From positions 29,394 through 93,393 of the forward strand of contig UQBY01000011.1 of NCBI GenBank assembly GCA_900539375.1: a stretch of DNA of 64,000 nt, written 5' to 3'. The position numbers were made by a program, and so were the translations under genes. The notes beneath the pieces are model-generated. The model had not been told where the DNA came from, ran no database searches, and saw nothing but the letters and a program-made list of their open reading frames with translations. Positions 8,068 to 17,355 of this stretch are shown here, piece by piece (position 1 is the first letter of the stretch; the number at the start of each line of letters is the position of its first letter). Source of the DNA: an uncultured Clostridium sp. GTDB lineage: Bacteria > Bacillota > Clostridia > Clostridiales > Clostridiaceae.

Positions 8068-10689
8068 ATGTGGTTTAACAAAAGCTTTGAAGAAACAGTA
8101 AAAGAATTTAACAGCAATATATTAAATGGTCTTTCTTCAGAAGAAGCTAAAATGCGTTTAGAAAAAATAGGAGAAAATAAACTTATTTCAAAGAAAAAGG
8201 AATCTTTATTTATTCTTTTTCTTTCTCAATTAAATGATGTAATGATTTATATACTTATATTAGCTTCTATAATATCAGCAATTATGGGAGAAATAAGCGA
8301 TTCAATAATAATTATTATAGTTATATTAATAAATGCAATTATTGGAGTAGTTCAAGAATATAAAGCTGAAAAAGCTTTAGAATCTTTAAAAAAGCTAAGC
8401 ACCCCAAAGGCTATTGTAAAAAGAGATGGTATTATTTTAGAAATTTCTTCAAAAGAAGTTGTTCCTGGAGATATTATAATTATAGATGCTGGTAGATATA
8501 TTCCTGCTGATATACGCCTTATTGAAAGTGCAAACTTAAAAATAGATGAATCTGCCTTTACTGGTGAATCTGTCCCTTCTGAAAAAAATGCAAACATAAT
8601 TTTAGATGATGACTCTTTACCTATTGGTGATAGAATTAATATGGCTTTTATGTCCACTTTATCTACCTATGGAAGAGGATATGGTATTGTTGTAGCTACT
8701 GGAATGAATACTGAAATAGGTAAAATTGCTTCAATGCTTGAAGAAGAAGAAAAAGAAACTACACTTCTTCAAAAAAAATTAGCCTTTGTGGGTAAAGCTT
8801 TAGGCTTTGGTGCTATTTTTATATGTTTATTAATATTTGTAATTTCTATGTTTCAAGGAAGAGATTGGTTTGAAATGCTATTAACCTCAATAAGCCTTGC
8901 AGTTGCTGCTATTCCTGAAGGATTACCTGCTATTGTAGCAATAGTTCTTGCCCTTGGTGTTCAAAAAATGATAAAAGAAAATGCTATTGTTAAAAAACTT
9001 GCTTCTGTAGAAACCTTAGGTTCTGTAAGTATAATATGTTCTGATAAAACAGGAACTCTTACACTAAATAAAATGACAGTAAAAAAATTTTTTGTAAATA
9101 ATGCTCTTAATTCTTTAGAAAAATTAGATACACAAAATAATGAAAGCAAATTATTACTAGAAAGTATGATTCTTTGTAATGATGCTACAAGTGATGAAAA
9201 CTCTAAAACTGGAGACCCTACAGAAATAGCCTTTCTAGATGCTGGAATTAAATTTAATATATTTAAAAATGATTTAAATAACAAATATAAGAGAGTAAAT
9301 GAAATTCCTTTTGATTCTGAAAGAAAATTAATGACCACTGTAAATTCTTATAATACTGAATTTAAAGTAATAACAAAAGGAGCCCTTGATTCATTACTTA
9401 AAATTTGCACAAAGGTTTTAATAAATAAAGAAATACTTCCTCTTACAGATGAAATAAAAAATTCTTTTTTAAAGGCTTCTGAAGAAATGGCAAAAGATGC
9501 CTTAAGAGTTTTAGGTGCAGCATATAAAAATATACCTTCTTCTAATATTCCTCTTAAAGATTTAGAAAAAGATTTAATATTAGTAGGTTTATTTGGAATG
9601 ATTGACCCTCCTAGAGATGAAGTGAAAAATTCTATTTCTTTATGTAAAAAAGCTGGTATAACTCCTATTATGATAACAGGAGACCATAAAAATACTGCCT
9701 TTGCTATTGCTAAGGAACTAAAAATTGCATCAAACCCTTCTGAATGTATGTCTGGAAATGAAATAGATAGCTACTCTCAAGCTGACTTTAACTTAATTGC
9801 TCCAAAATTTAAAGTTTTTGCAAGAGTTTCTCCAGAGCATAAAGTTAAAATTGTAAAAGCTTTTAAATCTAATGGCAATATAGTTTCTATGACAGGAGAT
9901 GGAGTAAATGATGCTCCCTCTTTAAAAATAGCAGATATTGGAGTTGCTATGGGGATAACAGGTACTGATGTAGCTAAAGGCTCAGCAGATATGATACTTA
10001 CAGATGACAATTTTTCTACTATTGTCTCTGCTATAGAAGAAGGACGTAATATTTATACAAATATTCGTAAAGCCATTATATTTTTGCTAGCTTGTAACTT
10101 TGGAGAAATAATAGTTTTATTTCTCTCTATACTTTTAAATTGGGATACTCCTCTTCTTCCAATTCATATTTTATGGGTAAACTTAATTACAGATAGTTTT
10201 CCTGCTCTCTCTTTAGGAATAGACCCTTTAGATGAGGATGTAATGAATAAACCTCCAAGAAATCCAGAAGAAAGTATATTTTCAGGATATATGAATTATC
10301 TTTTCTTTAATGGACTTATTATAGGACTTATTAGCCTTTCAGCTTTTAAAATTGGTGAAAGACTTTATCCTAATTCACTTATTCATGCACAAACTATTAC
10401 CTTTTTAGTTTTAAGTATTTCTCAGCTTTTCTTTTCTTTAAATATGAGAAATATAAAAAAATCTATTTTTAAACTTGGCTTATTTAAAAATAAATATTTA
10501 ATTTTTTCAATAATATTTGGTGTCTTTTTGCAATTAATTATTGTTTTTGTTCCTTTTTTATCTTCTGTCTTTAAAGTATATTCTTTAAGCTTTAAGGATT
10601 TAGCTATAGTATTTTTAATTTCATTAATACCTTTTACTTTAAATGAATTATTAAAGCTTACCCTTAGAAAAAAATCTCCTTTATTATAA
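8068..10689 (+). CDS. Calcium-type cation-transporting P-type ATPase (PacL-like)
   Basis: 873 residues. Order: N-terminal cation ATPase domain (1-60), two membrane helices, actuator domain with TGES (165-168), helices with PEGLP (283-287) characteristic of P2A/P2B Ca pumps, phosphorylation Asp326 in DKTGTLT, nucleotide domain with KGALDSLL, TGDH and GDGVNDAP, then six C-terminal helices. It probably exports Ca2+ (possibly Mn2+) from the cytoplasm. The start at 8068 follows GGTGGTG. Helices with NxxxD late in the protein (ILWVNLITDSFPALSLG) match Ca-site residues. No regulatory calmodulin-like tail is present. Confidence 0.9.
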   Translation: MWFNKSFEETVKEFNSNILNGLSSEEAKMRLEKIGENKLISKKKESLFILFLSQLNDVMIYILILASIISAIMGEISDSIIIIIVILINAIIGVVQEYKAEKALESLKKLSTPKAIVKRDGIILEISSKEVVPGDIIIIDAGRYIPADIRLIESANLKIDESAFTGESVPSEKNANIILDDDSLPIGDRINMAFMSTLSTYGRGYGIVVATGMNTEIGKIASMLEEEEKETTLLQKKLAFVGKALGFGAIFICLLIFVISMFQGRDWFEMLLTSISLAVAAIPEGLPAIVAIVLALGVQKMIKENAIVKKLASVETLGSVSIICSDKTGTLTLNKMTVKKFFVNNALNSLEKLDTQNNESKLLLESMILCNDATSDENSKTGDPTEIAFLDAGIKFNIFKNDLNNKYKRVNEIPFDSERKLMTTVNSYNTEFKVITKGALDSLLKICTKVLINKEILPLTDEIKNSFLKASEEMAKDALRVLGAAYKNIPSSNIPLKDLEKDLILVGLFGMIDPPRDEVKNSISLCKKAGITPIMITGDHKNTAFAIAKELKIASNPSECMSGNEIDSYSQADFNLIAPKFKVFARVSPEHKVKIVKAFKSNGNIVSMTGDGVNDAPSLKIADIGVAMGITGTDVAKGSADMILTDDNFSTIVSAIEEGRNIYTNIRKAIIFLLACNFGEIIVLFLSILLNWDTPLLPIHILWVNLITDSFPALSLGIDPLDEDVMNKPPRNPEESIFSGYMNYLFFNGLIIGLISLSAFKIGERLYPNSLIHAQTITFLVLSISQLFFSLNMRNIKKSIFKLGLFKNKYLIFSIIFGVFLQLIIVFVPFLSSVFKVYSLSFKDLAIVFLISLIPFTLNELLKLTLRKKSPLL

Positions 10690-10745
10690 TTTTATGTTAT
10701 AATTGTTTTCAGTAAATCGTAAATTTTAATAATAAAGGAGATACT

Positions 10746-11876
10746 ATGTTTAATAAATTAGGTTTAAATGAAAATATTATTAAAGGATTAGAAAAGCAAG
10801 GTATAACTACTCCTACAAAAATACAAGAACTTTCAATTCCTTGTATATTAGAAAATAAAGACGTTATAGGTGAAGCTTATACAGGTAGCGGAAAAACCTT
10901 AGCTTTTGTTGCTCCACTATTTCAAAAAATAGATACAAAGAAAAAAGAAATGCAAGTACTTATATTAGCTCCAACCCATGAACTTGTTATGCAAATAGTT
11001 TCACAAATTAAACTGTTAAGCAAAAACTCTGAAATTTCAGTTACTACTTTAGGACTTATTGGTGATGTTAATATTGATAAACAAATAAAAAAGATAAAAG
11101 AAATAAAACCTCATATTGTGGTAGGTACTCCAGGAAGAATTGCAGATTTAATAAGAAAAAGAAAAGTTACTGCTCATACTTTAAAAACAATAGTTATTGA
11201 TGAAGCTGATAATCTTTTAGATAATACAAGTAGCCCTACAGTAAAGGATATAATAAAAGCTACAATGAGAGATAGACAACTTTTAGTGTTTTCTGCAACA
11301 ATTAATGATTCCACTTTATCCCTTGCAAAATCATTAATGAAAGAGCCTGAAGTTTTTAAAAGCACTGAAAAGATAAGCTTAAATCCTAATATTTCTCATA
11401 TGTATATTGAAGTTGATAAAAGAGAAAAATTTGAAACTTTAAGAAAACTTATAGCTGCTGTAAATCCTGAAAAAGCTTTAGTATTTGTAAATAGAGGTTA
11501 TGAAATAAATCTTGTTACTGAAAAACTTCAATTTCATAATAAATCTGCCTTTGCAATACACAAAGGACTTTCAAAGGAACAAAGACAAAATGCTTTAGAA
11601 AGTTTTAGAAATGGTAAAATAAACATATTAGTTTCTTCTGATATTTCTGCAAGAGGATTAGATATTCAAGGAATAACTCATATAATAAACTTAGATTTTC
11701 CATCTAACCCTAATGAATATCTTCATAGAGCTGGAAGAACTGCAAGAGGAAATAACCTTTTTGGATATACAATTTCTTTAGTAACACCTAAAGAAAAAGC
11801 TGCTATAAGAATTTATGAAAGAGAATTTAATATTAAAATAGAAAAAAAGAGCCTAAAACAAGGTAAACTTATTTAA
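10746..11876 (+). CDS. DEAD-box ATP-dependent RNA helicase, minimal
   Basis: 376 residues, essentially just the two RecA-like domains. Motifs in order: Q motif (GITTPTKIQ), I AYTGSGKT, Ia APTHEL, Ib TPGR, II DEAD, III SAT, IV LVFVNRG, V ARGLDI, VI HRAGRTARG. It lacks the C-terminal RNA-binding tail of DbpA or CshA, so it is a stripped-down helicase, possibly for ribosome assembly or mRNA decay. It lies 56 bases after the P-type ATPase gene with its own AAAGGAG site. Confidence 0.9.
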   Translation: MFNKLGLNENIIKGLEKQGITTPTKIQELSIPCILENKDVIGEAYTGSGKTLAFVAPLFQKIDTKKKEMQVLILAPTHELVMQIVSQIKLLSKNSEISVTTLGLIGDVNIDKQIKKIKEIKPHIVVGTPGRIADLIRKRKVTAHTLKTIVIDEADNLLDNTSSPTVKDIIKATMRDRQLLVFSATINDSTLSLAKSLMKEPEVFKSTEKISLNPNISHMYIEVDKREKFETLRKLIAAVNPEKALVFVNRGYEINLVTEKLQFHNKSAFAIHKGLSKEQRQNALESFRNGKINILVSSDISARGLDIQGITHIINLDFPSNPNEYLHRAGRTARGNNLFGYTISLVTPKEKAAIRIYEREFNIKIEKKSLKQGKLI

Positions 11877-11885
11877 AAATTTAAA

Positions 11886-11911
11886 AGGATACTAAAAATT
11901 TTTAGTATCCT
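11886..11911. terminator. Bidirectional terminator between convergent genes
   Basis: AGGATACTAAAAA (11886-11898) is followed directly by its complement TTTTTAGTATCCT, a perfect 26-base palindrome, with T-rich flanks on both strands. It lies between the helicase gene and the protease gene on the other strand. Confidence 0.8.
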
Positions 11912-11919
11912 CTTAAAAT

Positions 11920-14256
11920 TTACTCTTTATCCTTTTTCTTTCCTTCTTTTTTCTCACGTTTTCTATTAAAATGAATTATAATACTTAAAGATATCCAAAA
12001 AATAACCATTGTTATTAAAAATCCTTTAGTATTTAAATCATCAGCTGTAAGAACTTCTTTACCTTTACTTATATTGTTACTTGTTTTTTCTTCACTTACT
12101 TTATTATTATTTTCTAATTTATTATCAATAGTTGATTTTTTGTCTTCACTTAATTTTGTATTATCTTTTGAAGGTTTTTCTTCATTTTTTTTATTATCTT
12201 CAGATGAATTTTCTTCTTTTCCTGAATTTTTATTATCATCATCAGATGGATTCTCTTCACTTGGTTTATTATCTTCTACTATTTCTTCTTTTTCTTTAAT
12301 AAATTTTCTTAAAGTTTCAATTTTTTCTTTATTTTCATCTAAAACTTTATTTTTTTCATCTAAGGTTAAATTATCATAGCTATTTACTAATAACTTAGCT
12401 ATATTTAAGTATTCTTCTTCATTTCCTTCTATATCTTTTTCTAAAAACTTATTTATATCTTCTCCATAATTAAGCTCCTTTGAAAAAGAAAAGTTTATTA
12501 AATAACTTGTTTTTGTTTTATCTAGTGCTTCACATATAACTTCTATAGAAGGATTTTCTTCAGTAAGTTCTATTTCTTCATAAGCTTCATTAGAATTTTT
12601 CTCTATATTATTTATTGAAATTATTTTAGAAAAACTATTACTTCCTTTAAACCTTACTTCCTTTAATGAATCTTTATAATAATAAGGAAGTTCTATATTG
12701 TATTCTTTATCCTCTTTATTAAATTCTATAACCTTTTCTCCTATTGTTCCTTGAGAAATTGAACTATCATTTGACTTTTTAGTTATAGCTTTTATAGTAA
12801 AGTTTCTTGGTTCTGTTTCATCAAATAAATTTAAATCTTCAACAGAATCCTCATTAAATATATAGCTTTCTCCTAAATTAGCCTTTGCCTTATAAAGATA
12901 TTCTCCACTTGTATATACTAAACTTTCCTGACAACCTATAGAAGCTGCTTTATTATTAACACTATTATCAATATGTACTCCTACAAGACCCTTTCCCTTT
13001 GGAAGTACAAAAGAATTTACATCTGTCTTAATGTATCCTGAATAAGGAACAACTCCACTATATAAAGTTATTTTATTTTCAATATCAGGAACATCATCTT
13101 TTAAAGGAATATAATATAAGTCATAATTTGCACCCTTATTAGTTGTTTGAAATACAATTGAATCTAAAATATTATAATCTTCTGTAAAATCAAAAAGATT
13201 AGCTCCATAAAGGTTTGTTTCTAGTGTTTTATCCTCTTTATTAAGTTTAAAGGTATAATCAGCACCCTCTTCATCATGTTGATATAATTTATACTTATTA
13301 CTAGAGGCTTCAGCTTCCATAATTGCATAATTAGTATTATAACTTTCATCTAATAATGTACTATCTTCATAAGAAATCCAAATATATCCTCCTTCATTTC
13401 CTATAGTTCCCCAGCTGCTCTTAACAAGCCATGCTCCATTATTTTTTATATTACTATTAACTCTAAAATTTTCCTTAGGATAATTATCATCCCATCCAAC
13501 AATTATAATAGAATGATTTGCAGCAGTTCTTTCTCCTGGGTAACAATAAGTTCCTTTAACCTTATCATAATAAAGGGCAGAATGAAAATATCCTGTATAA
13601 ACTCCACCATAATTAAGAACAGCATTTTTTATAGTTTCTTTATCCTTTTTAAGATAAATTATACTTGAAACATTAAAAGCTGTTTCTGCTTCATTCATAT
13701 TACTAGGTTTAGATGCTAATTTTGAATATTGAAGAGGAATATCACTTTCAAATTTTGGTCCTGCCCAAGCTGTAAAATATCCAAGAGCTATTTGGTCATA
13801 TCCACCCTTATAAGACTCTCTATGCCATCCATAGCCCTCTTCATCAGCTGTTCCCCACCATCTTAAATGTTCTTCTGAAAAATCATAATATTCATCTCTT
13901 TTTAAAGCTAAATAACTTTCTAATGTTCCTAAACTGGCAAAACTCCAGCATATATCTAAATTACCTTGGTCCTTTACTGAAGTCATAAGATTTAATTTTC
14001 TAGGGTCATACTTTTCTAAATATTCACCTTCTTGAAAATTATTTTTTAAGCTTGTCCCATCTATTACATAAGGGGAAGGCATATTTACTATTTCTCCTTC
14101 ACCATTTTCTACCTTTTCTAAATATTCTTCATAAGCTTTATTATATTCTTTTACTATTTTATAATTTTCTGTTATCTCTTTTCCATAAGCTATTATAGGA
14201 ATTTGCCCTAAAGTAAGTGCTATAGCTATAACTAAACTTATACCCCTTTTTCTCAT
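11920..14256 (-). CDS. Secreted papain-like (C1A) protease, lectin-like domain, C-terminal membrane anchor
   Basis: 778 residues. Signal peptide 1-25; prodomain-like 26-85; papain domain about 90-310 with oxyanion Gln97, nucleophile Cys103 (DICWSFASLG) and His248 (ANHSIIIVGWDD). The third catalytic position reads Ser280 (KSSWG) where papain has Asn. A beta-rich region about 330-490 resembles the lectin-like domain found behind bacterial C1 proteases such as Cwp84-type enzymes. A long Ser/Asn/Glu/Lys-rich linker (about 640-735) leads to one membrane helix and a basic tail, so it is anchored by a transmembrane helix rather than sortase. Role is probably processing of surface or host proteins. 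Confidence 0.85.
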   Translation of the reverse strand: MRKRGISLVIAIALTLGQIPIIAYGKEITENYKIVKEYNKAYEEYLEKVENGEGEIVNMPSPYVIDGTSLKNNFQEGEYLEKYDPRKLNLMTSVKDQGNLDICWSFASLGTLESYLALKRDEYYDFSEEHLRWWGTADEEGYGWHRESYKGGYDQIALGYFTAWAGPKFESDIPLQYSKLASKPSNMNEAETAFNVSSIIYLKKDKETIKNAVLNYGGVYTGYFHSALYYDKVKGTYCYPGERTAANHSIIIVGWDDNYPKENFRVNSNIKNNGAWLVKSSWGTIGNEGGYIWISYEDSTLLDESYNTNYAIMEAEASSNKYKLYQHDEEGADYTFKLNKEDKTLETNLYGANLFDFTEDYNILDSIVFQTTNKGANYDLYYIPLKDDVPDIENKITLYSGVVPYSGYIKTDVNSFVLPKGKGLVGVHIDNSVNNKAASIGCQESLVYTSGEYLYKAKANLGESYIFNEDSVEDLNLFDETEPRNFTIKAITKKSNDSSISQGTIGEKVIEFNKEDKEYNIELPYYYKDSLKEVRFKGSNSFSKIISINNIEKNSNEAYEEIELTEENPSIEVICEALDKTKTSYLINFSFSKELNYGEDINKFLEKDIEGNEEEYLNIAKLLVNSYDNLTLDEKNKVLDENKEKIETLRKFIKEKEEIVEDNKPSEENPSDDDNKNSGKEENSSEDNKKNEEKPSKDNTKLSEDKKSTIDNKLENNNKVSEEKTSNNISKGKEVLTADDLNTKGFLITMVIFWISLSIIIHFNRKREKKEGKKKDKE

Positions 14257-14285
14257 AAAAATCCCCCTTTTTAACTTTTATTAAA

Positions 14286-15035
14286 TTAATACTCAACAAA
14301 CTTTAGCATAAGACCATGAGCTGGTGCTCTTTCTCCTGCCTTTTCTCTATCCATAGAATTTATTATGTTTTCCATTTCTTGTGGACTTCTTTTTCCAAGT
14401 CCAACTTCAATTAATGTTCCTACAATTATTCTAACCATATTTAATAAAAATGAATTTCCATTAATCTCTATATCTATAATACCCTTATTTTCTCTTATAT
14501 CTATATAATTTATTGTTTTTACAGTAGATTTTTCCTTTTTACTTTTTAAATTAGTAAAACTTTTAAAATCATGTGTTCCAATTAAAAATTCTGAAGCTTT
14601 TTTCATATTTTCTATATTAAGCTTTTCTTTTATATGATAGGCATATTTTCTTGTAAAGACACAATTGTTTTCATTATTATTTATTTTATAAACATAGCTT
14701 TTTGACTTTACATTATACCTTGAATGAAATCTTAAACTTGCAAGTTTTACTTCTTTAACTATAATATCCTCTGGTAAATATTCTTCTAAATACTCTTTCA
14801 TTTTTTCTAAAGGCTTTTTTGAATTTGTAGTAAAATTTGCTACAAAATTATCTGCATGAACCCCTGCATCAGTTCTTCCACAACCAATAAGCTGAATTTC
14901 TTCATTTGTCATTTCACTTAAAACATTTTCAATTTTTCCTTGAATGGTTGTAATATTTTTCCCTTTTTCCTTTAATCTTTGCCATCCATTATATCTAGTT
15001 CCATCATATTGTATTACTAATTTTATATTGTTCAT
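14286..15035 (-). CDS. truA: tRNA pseudouridine synthase A
   Basis: 249 residues, normal length for TruA. The catalytic Asp lies in GCGRTDAGVHA (about 50-60). Other conserved blocks are YDGTRYNGWQ at the N-terminus, KSYVYKI, and the C-terminal FLLNMVRIIVGTL. It converts U38-40 of the tRNA anticodon stem to pseudouridine. In many Firmicutes truA follows ribosomal-protein genes and energy-coupling ECF genes; here it stands alone, which suggests a second truA copy in the genome. That inference can be tested only outside the window. Confidence 0.93.
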   Translation of the reverse strand: MNNIKLVIQYDGTRYNGWQRLKEKGKNITTIQGKIENVLSEMTNEEIQLIGCGRTDAGVHADNFVANFTTNSKKPLEKMKEYLEEYLPEDIIVKEVKLASLRFHSRYNVKSKSYVYKINNNENNCVFTRKYAYHIKEKLNIENMKKASEFLIGTHDFKSFTNLKSKKEKSTVKTINYIDIRENKGIIDIEINGNSFLLNMVRIIVGTLIEVGLGKRSPQEMENIINSMDREKAGERAPAHGLMLKFVEY

Positions 15036-15094
15036 TATTTCTCCTTTAAACTTTTTAAATTATTTTAATTATATCATATTTTAATAAATTGAAA

Positions 15095-15132
15095 ATGAAA
15101 AAAAGAGCAAATCAAATTAAAATGCTCTTTTT
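15095..15132 (-). terminator. Terminator of htpG
   Basis: AAAAAGAGCA (15100-15109) pairs with TGCTCTTTTT (15123-15132) across a 13-base loop; on the minus strand the 3' arm ends in a run of T. It lies 38 bases after the htpG stop. Confidence 0.85.
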
Positions 15133-15169
15133 AAAACTCATTTAATTTAAATTGCTCTTAATCTTTTTA

Positions 15170-17119
15170 TTATAGGTCAATAACCATTGTCATAAGTTCA
15201 TTTGTTCTCTTTATAAAGGTATCTAATTCTTCAGCATTAAGTTCTTTATTAGCTATAAGTGCTAAATCAACAACTTGGTTTACAATTAATGATACCTTTT
15301 CTTTCTTATCTTCATTATCAGCTAAAGAAACAAGTTTTTTTACTATAGGATTTTTATCATTAATTACTAATGTTCTCTCTTGAGGGAAGTTCATTCCTTC
15401 CATCATATTTCCACCAAATTGTTTTTGCATTTCTGCCATTCTTCTTGAATATTCAGAAGTTAAAATCATAACTGGAGTGCTTTCATTTTTTAAGCTTTCA
15501 ACTGAATATTCCTTCATCTTTTCTCCAATAACATCTTTAAAGACTTTTATTATTTTTTCATTTTCTTCTTTCTTATCTTCTTTGTTTTCAGAACTTTCCT
15601 TTAAAAGGTCTGATATATCAGAATCAACTCTTGTAAATTTAACATTTTGGTCTTTATATTCTAAAAATGACATAAAGTTATTATCAATTGGAGTATTTAA
15701 TATTACTGCATCAATTCCATATTCTTTAAATAGCTTAATATATTGTGATTGTTTTTCTAAATCACTCACATAAAATACCTTATTTTCATGAGTATCCTTT
15801 GCTTTTTCAAGATAATCTTTTAATGTAACATATTCATCATTTATTGTCTTAAATACAAGAGAATCCTTTATTTTATCATAAAATCCTTCATCTCTTAAGC
15901 ATCCATATTTAATAAATAATTGTATATCATCCCAGAACTTATTATATTTTTCTCTATCATTATTAAAGATTGAATTTAATTTATCTGCAACCTTTTTAAC
16001 AATATGTTTAGATATTTTAGCTACTTCTCTATCATTTTGAAGGAAACTTCTTGATACATTAAGAGGTAAATCAGGACAATCTATAACACCTTTAAGAAGT
16101 AGTAAAAATTCTGGAATTACTTCTTTTATATTATCAGCTACAAAAACTTGATTGTTAAATAGTTTTACTTGTCCTTCAACTAATTCAAATTCATTTTTTA
16201 ATTTAGGGAAATATAAAATACCTTTTAAATTAAATGGATAATCCACATTTAAATGAATCCAGAATAAAGGTTCATCATAACTATTAAATACTTTTCTATA
16301 AAAAGCTTTATATTCTTCTTCTGTACATTCAGAAGGTTTTTTAAGCCAAAGAGGATTTGTATCATTTATAGGTTCAGGTATATCTATTATTTCTTCTGTA
16401 TCCTTTACTTCTTCCCCTGCTTCTTTTTTCTTTTTTATTTCTTCTTCTTTCTTAGCCTTTTCTTCAGCTTTTCTCTTTTCTTCTTCAACATCTACAAAGT
16501 AAATTTCTGTTGGAAGGAATGAACAATACTTTTCAACTATTCCTCTTACTTTGTATCCATTTAAAAATTCTTCACTTTCTTCATCTATATAAAGAGTTAT
16601 TGTTGTACCTCTTTCCTTTTTGGTATCTGAAGGAGATATTTCATATTCAGTACCACCATCACAAATCCATCTTACAGCTTCTGCTCCATCTTTATAAGAA
16701 AGAGTATCTATTTGAACTTTCTTTGAAACCATAAAAGCTGAATAAAATCCTAAACCAAAGTGACCTATTATATCATTTCCTTGATCCATCTTTTCTTTAT
16801 ACTTTTCCATAAAGTCTGCTGCACCTGAAAAAGCTACTTGGTTTATATATTTTTTTACTTCATCTTCTGTCATACCAATACCATTATCAGTAAAGGTTAC
16901 TATTTTATTTTCTTTATCTACTGTAACTGTAACTTTAAAGTTTTCATTAACTTCCTTTGCTTCACCTAAAGAAATTAATCTTTTTAACTTACTTACAGCA
17001 TCACAGCCATTACTTATTAATTCTCTTATAAATATATCCTTATCAGAATATAACCATTTCTTTATTATTGGAAAAATATTTTCTGTATCAATTGATATTG
17101 TTCCTTTTTCATTACTCAT
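15170..17119 (-). CDS. htpG: Hsp90-family chaperone HtpG
   Basis: 649 residues. N-terminal GHKL ATPase with ISNGCDAVSKL, DNGIGM and GHFGLGFYSAFMVS, a charged loop (about 218-255, Lys/Glu-rich) of the sort that links N and middle domains, a middle domain with the catalytic-arginine segment NVSRSFLQ, and a C-terminal dimerisation domain. The charged insert is longer than in E. coli HtpG and recalls eukaryotic Hsp90 linkers. It assists folding of client proteins in the cytosol using ATP. It is a single-gene unit with a sigma-A promoter and an overlapping CtsR-type operator (17168-17197) and its own terminator, so heat-shock control by CtsR is likely. Confidence 0.95.
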   Translation of the reverse strand: MSNEKGTISIDTENIFPIIKKWLYSDKDIFIRELISNGCDAVSKLKRLISLGEAKEVNENFKVTVTVDKENKIVTFTDNGIGMTEDEVKKYINQVAFSGAADFMEKYKEKMDQGNDIIGHFGLGFYSAFMVSKKVQIDTLSYKDGAEAVRWICDGGTEYEISPSDTKKERGTTITLYIDEESEEFLNGYKVRGIVEKYCSFLPTEIYFVDVEEEKRKAEEKAKKEEEIKKKKEAGEEVKDTEEIIDIPEPINDTNPLWLKKPSECTEEEYKAFYRKVFNSYDEPLFWIHLNVDYPFNLKGILYFPKLKNEFELVEGQVKLFNNQVFVADNIKEVIPEFLLLLKGVIDCPDLPLNVSRSFLQNDREVAKISKHIVKKVADKLNSIFNNDREKYNKFWDDIQLFIKYGCLRDEGFYDKIKDSLVFKTINDEYVTLKDYLEKAKDTHENKVFYVSDLEKQSQYIKLFKEYGIDAVILNTPIDNNFMSFLEYKDQNVKFTRVDSDISDLLKESSENKEDKKEENEKIIKVFKDVIGEKMKEYSVESLKNESTPVMILTSEYSRRMAEMQKQFGGNMMEGMNFPQERTLVINDKNPIVKKLVSLADNEDKKEKVSLIVNQVVDLALIANKELNAEELDTFIKRTNELMTMVIDL

Positions 17120-17167
17120 TTATACTCATCTCCTAATTAACCTACTCTATTTTGTCTAACAGAATAT

Positions 17168-17197
17168 ATTATAATTTTAAAGTCAAAGAAAGTCAAA
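17168..17197 (-). promoter_or_regulatory. htpG promoter with overlapping CtsR operator
   Basis: On the minus strand TTGACT (17191-17196) and TATAAT (17168-17173) are exactly 17 bases apart. On the plus strand 17181-17197 reads AGTCAAAGAAAGTCAAA, a full match to the CtsR heptad consensus RGTCAAANANRGTCAAA. The operator covers the -35 box and most of the spacer, the usual position for steric repression. CtsR consensus is established for Firmicutes; binding here is inferred. Confidence 0.85.
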
Positions 17198-17303
17198 AAC
17201 TAATTTTAAAGAAAATCTGTGTTATTTAAAGAAAATATAACTATTATTCATTTATTTTAAAATAACAAGGATTTTTTAGAAAATTTTATATTCTATAGAA
17301 AAT

Positions 17304-17340
17304 AAAAAGATTGCCTTTTATTTTTATAGGCAATCTTTTT
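17304..17340 (-). terminator. Terminator of the glucokinase gene
   Basis: Stem of 12 bases: AAAAAGATTGCC (17304-17315) and GGCAATCTTTTT (17329-17340), 13-base loop, with T-runs on both strands; it lies 16 bases after the stop at 17356. Confidence 0.9.
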
Positions 17341-17355
17341 AACTTAAATCTTATT

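Noticed and set aside
8961..9338. Minus-strand open frame inside the P-type ATPase gene
   Set aside because: Antisense of the phosphorylation and nucleotide domains; no ribosome site.
12074..12379. Plus-strand Ser/Leu-rich frame
   Set aside because: Antisense of the Glu/Ser/Asn-rich linker of the papain-like protease.
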